Of a stretch of 5,430 bases of DNA, positions 4,114 to 5,430 are shown one piece after another. Below the pieces are notes generated by a model. That model was given only the letters and a program-made list of their open reading frames with translations. It made no database searches and was not told the origin of the DNA. Source of the DNA: Clostridia bacterium (GTDB lineage Bacteria > Bacillota_A > Clostridia > Oscillospirales > CAG-272); assembly GCA_017533545.1 (NCBI GenBank), contig JAFXHW010000097.1, forward strand, positions 1-5,430, read 5' to 3'. The position numbers and the translations under genes are program-made. The stretch's first letter is position 1, and each line of letters opens with the position of its first letter.

Positions 4114-5415
4114 TTGAACATTATGGATATTTTAAATGTACCGATTGGGTACATAATGGAGTTTTGCAACCTCATTACCAGCAACATCTCGTATGCATTA
4201 ACTCTTCTTTTGTTCACTGTTATCACCCAGATAATACTCTTCCCCCTCGGTATAAAGCAGCAGAAGGGTCAGCAGAAGCAGGCCCGACTCCGTCCGAAGG
4301 AAATGGCGATCCGCAAGAGATATGCCGGCAGAACGGACAAGGCTACCCAGCAGAAGATGCAGCAGGAGGTAATGGACCTTTATCTGAAGGAAAATTACAA
4401 TCCCGTCGGCGGCTGCCTTCCCCTTCTTATCCAGTTCCCTCTTATCTTGGCGCTTTATAACGTAATCCGCAATCCCTTGACATATATCTGCCATCTCGGC
4501 ACCGATGCGGTCAAGGCTGTTTACGACGGACTTGTAAATCTCGGCATTTTCAGCTACAACGCCGAAAAGTCGATATACACCATAGTTGAAACGGGCAAGC
4601 AGGTTCTCACCAACAACCAGATCGATATCATGCGTTTCGTCCGCGACAACGCAGATGCTCTCAACACTCACCTCGAATCTCTCGGCTTTGAGACCATGGG
4701 CGAGCTGCCCAACTTCCATCTCTTCGGCTCGAGCTTCGACCTTTCGCTCGTGCCCAGCCAGGTATTCTCCGAGCAGTGGTGGATAATCGCGATCCCCGTA
4801 CTTACCTTTGTATTCCAGTACTTCTCCATGAAGCTGACCCGCAAGTTCACCTATCAGGCACCCACCGACGAGGCCAACGTAGGCGCGTCGATGAAGATCA
4901 TGGATTTAATGATGCCTTTGATGTCGGTATTCTTCGCATTCTCCCTTCCCGCAGTGCTTGGCGTATACTGGTGCTACCAGAGTGCGGTAAGCGTTGCAAA
5001 GCAGTTTGCGCTTTCCAAGATGTATCCCATTCCGGTGTTTACCGAAGAGGAGTATAAAAAGGCCGAAAAGGAAATGAACGGCTCCATCCGCCGCGACAAG
5101 AAGAAGGAGCAGAAGAAGTCGCTCCACCACATCGATGACGACGAGGTTGCCGAGGCAAAGAAGGCAGAGTCGAAAAAGAAAGTGATCGACCGTCCCGAGA
5201 TGAAGGAAAACAGCGACGGAAGCACTCCCGCTCCCCGCGTAAAGAGCGAGGGCGGCAAGAAATCGCTCCACTACATCGACGAAGAGGAATTCCCGAACGG
5301 AAAATACCCCGACGTTGACGAGTACCTCGCAGCAAAGAAGGCTGAAAAAGAGGCCGCAGCACAAGCTGATGCAGATGGCGAAAAGACAGAGCTTAACGGG
5401 GAAACTCAGGAATAA
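4114..5415 (+). CDS. yidC: Membrane protein insertase YidC/Oxa1 (SpoIIIJ-like)
   Basis: Inserts proteins into the cytoplasmic membrane alone or with SecYEG. 433 residues. Predicted helices: TM1 about 27-46, TM2 98-118, TM3 222-239, TM4 262-280, TM5 281-298. Between TM1 and TM2 is the charged cytoplasmic hairpin (48-92), followed by NPVGGCLPLLIQFP (96-109), the most conserved block. No lipobox or signal peptide precedes TM1, unlike B. subtilis SpoIIIJ. Position 39, where SpoIIIJ has its groove Arg73, is Gln. About 100 residues (119-221) lie outside between TM2 and TM3, longer than in SpoIIIJ. The tail (304-433) is highly charged and repeats KKSLH[H/Y]ID (334-341, 382-389). Start: TTG 4114 has AAGGA 10 nt upstream; ATG 4123 would remove three residues but is 19 nt from it, so the start is uncertain by three codons. 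Confidence 0.94.
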   Translation: MNIMDILNVPIGYIMEFCNLITSNISYALTLLLFTVITQIILFPLGIKQQKGQQKQARLRPKEMAIRKRYAGRTDKATQQKMQQEVMDLYLKENYNPVGGCLPLLIQFPLILALYNVIRNPLTYICHLGTDAVKAVYDGLVNLGIFSYNAEKSIYTIVETGKQVLTNNQIDIMRFVRDNADALNTHLESLGFETMGELPNFHLFGSSFDLSLVPSQVFSEQWWIIAIPVLTFVFQYFSMKLTRKFTYQAPTDEANVGASMKIMDLMMPLMSVFFAFSLPAVLGVYWCYQSAVSVAKQFALSKMYPIPVFTEEEYKKAEKEMNGSIRRDKKKEQKKSLHHIDDDEVAEAKKAESKKKVIDRPEMKENSDGSTPAPRVKSEGGKKSLHYIDEEEFPNGKYPDVDEYLAAKKAEKEAAAQADADGEKTELNGETQE

Positions 5416-5430
5416 TTGAATTTTTCCTAC

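Noticed and set aside
3981..4460. Rightward 159-codon frame spanning yidD and yidC
   Set aside because: Out of frame with both conserved genes, low-complexity composition, no family match.
4198..4719. Leftward 173-codon frame opposite yidC
   Set aside because: A shadow of the strongly conserved yidC coding strand; no ribosome binding site or recognisable domain.

Overview
The window looks like a chromosomal housekeeping segment from a Bacillota (Clostridia-like) bacterium. The signs are the Gram-positive order rpmH-rnpA-yidD-yidC, a 44-residue L34 of Firmicutes type, a five-helix YidC1-type insertase with no long periplasmic domain ahead of its first helix, and a zapA-U32 pair of the kind common in Clostridia. 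Coding DNA has moderate GC, while the large intergenic region is AT-rich apart from one very GC-rich palindromic block. An uncultured gut Clostridia lineage would fit, but this is inferred from gene style only.

Layout. Leftward (minus strand): zapA (2036-2344), a two-part U32 family protein (316-2022) and the first 71 codons of a dUTPase that runs off the left edge (1-213). Rightward (plus strand): rpmH (3068-3202), rnpA (3407-3808), yidD (3805-4062) and yidC (4114-5415). The two groups diverge from a 0.7 kb gene-free region (2345-3067). It holds a promoter facing each way, a GC-rich hairpin block ending in a minus-strand T-run, two copies of a 24-bp repeat built on a perfect 10-bp palindrome, a chain of stem-loops that may be a decayed MITE-like element, and an 11-bp inverted repeat containing DnaA-box-like 9-mers.

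How the genes work together. The right-hand group joins ribosome assembly (L34), tRNA 5' maturation (RNase P protein) and membrane protein insertion (YidD, YidC). In many bacteria this cluster lies beside dnaA and oriC. Here the divergent side carries zapA-U32-dut instead, so the cluster has been separated from dnaA or the origin region has been rearranged. The left-hand group combines FtsZ-ring assembly, a probable RNA hydroxylation enzyme and dUTP removal.

No unmistakable new system is present. The best leads are in non-coding DNA: a rpmH leader with two mutually exclusive hairpins, a terminator-like attenuator between rpmH and rnpA, and the paired palindromic repeats. In protein, YidC has glutamine where homologues usually carry the groove Arg/Lys, a long extracytoplasmic segment between its second and third helices, and a duplicated acidic motif in its tail.
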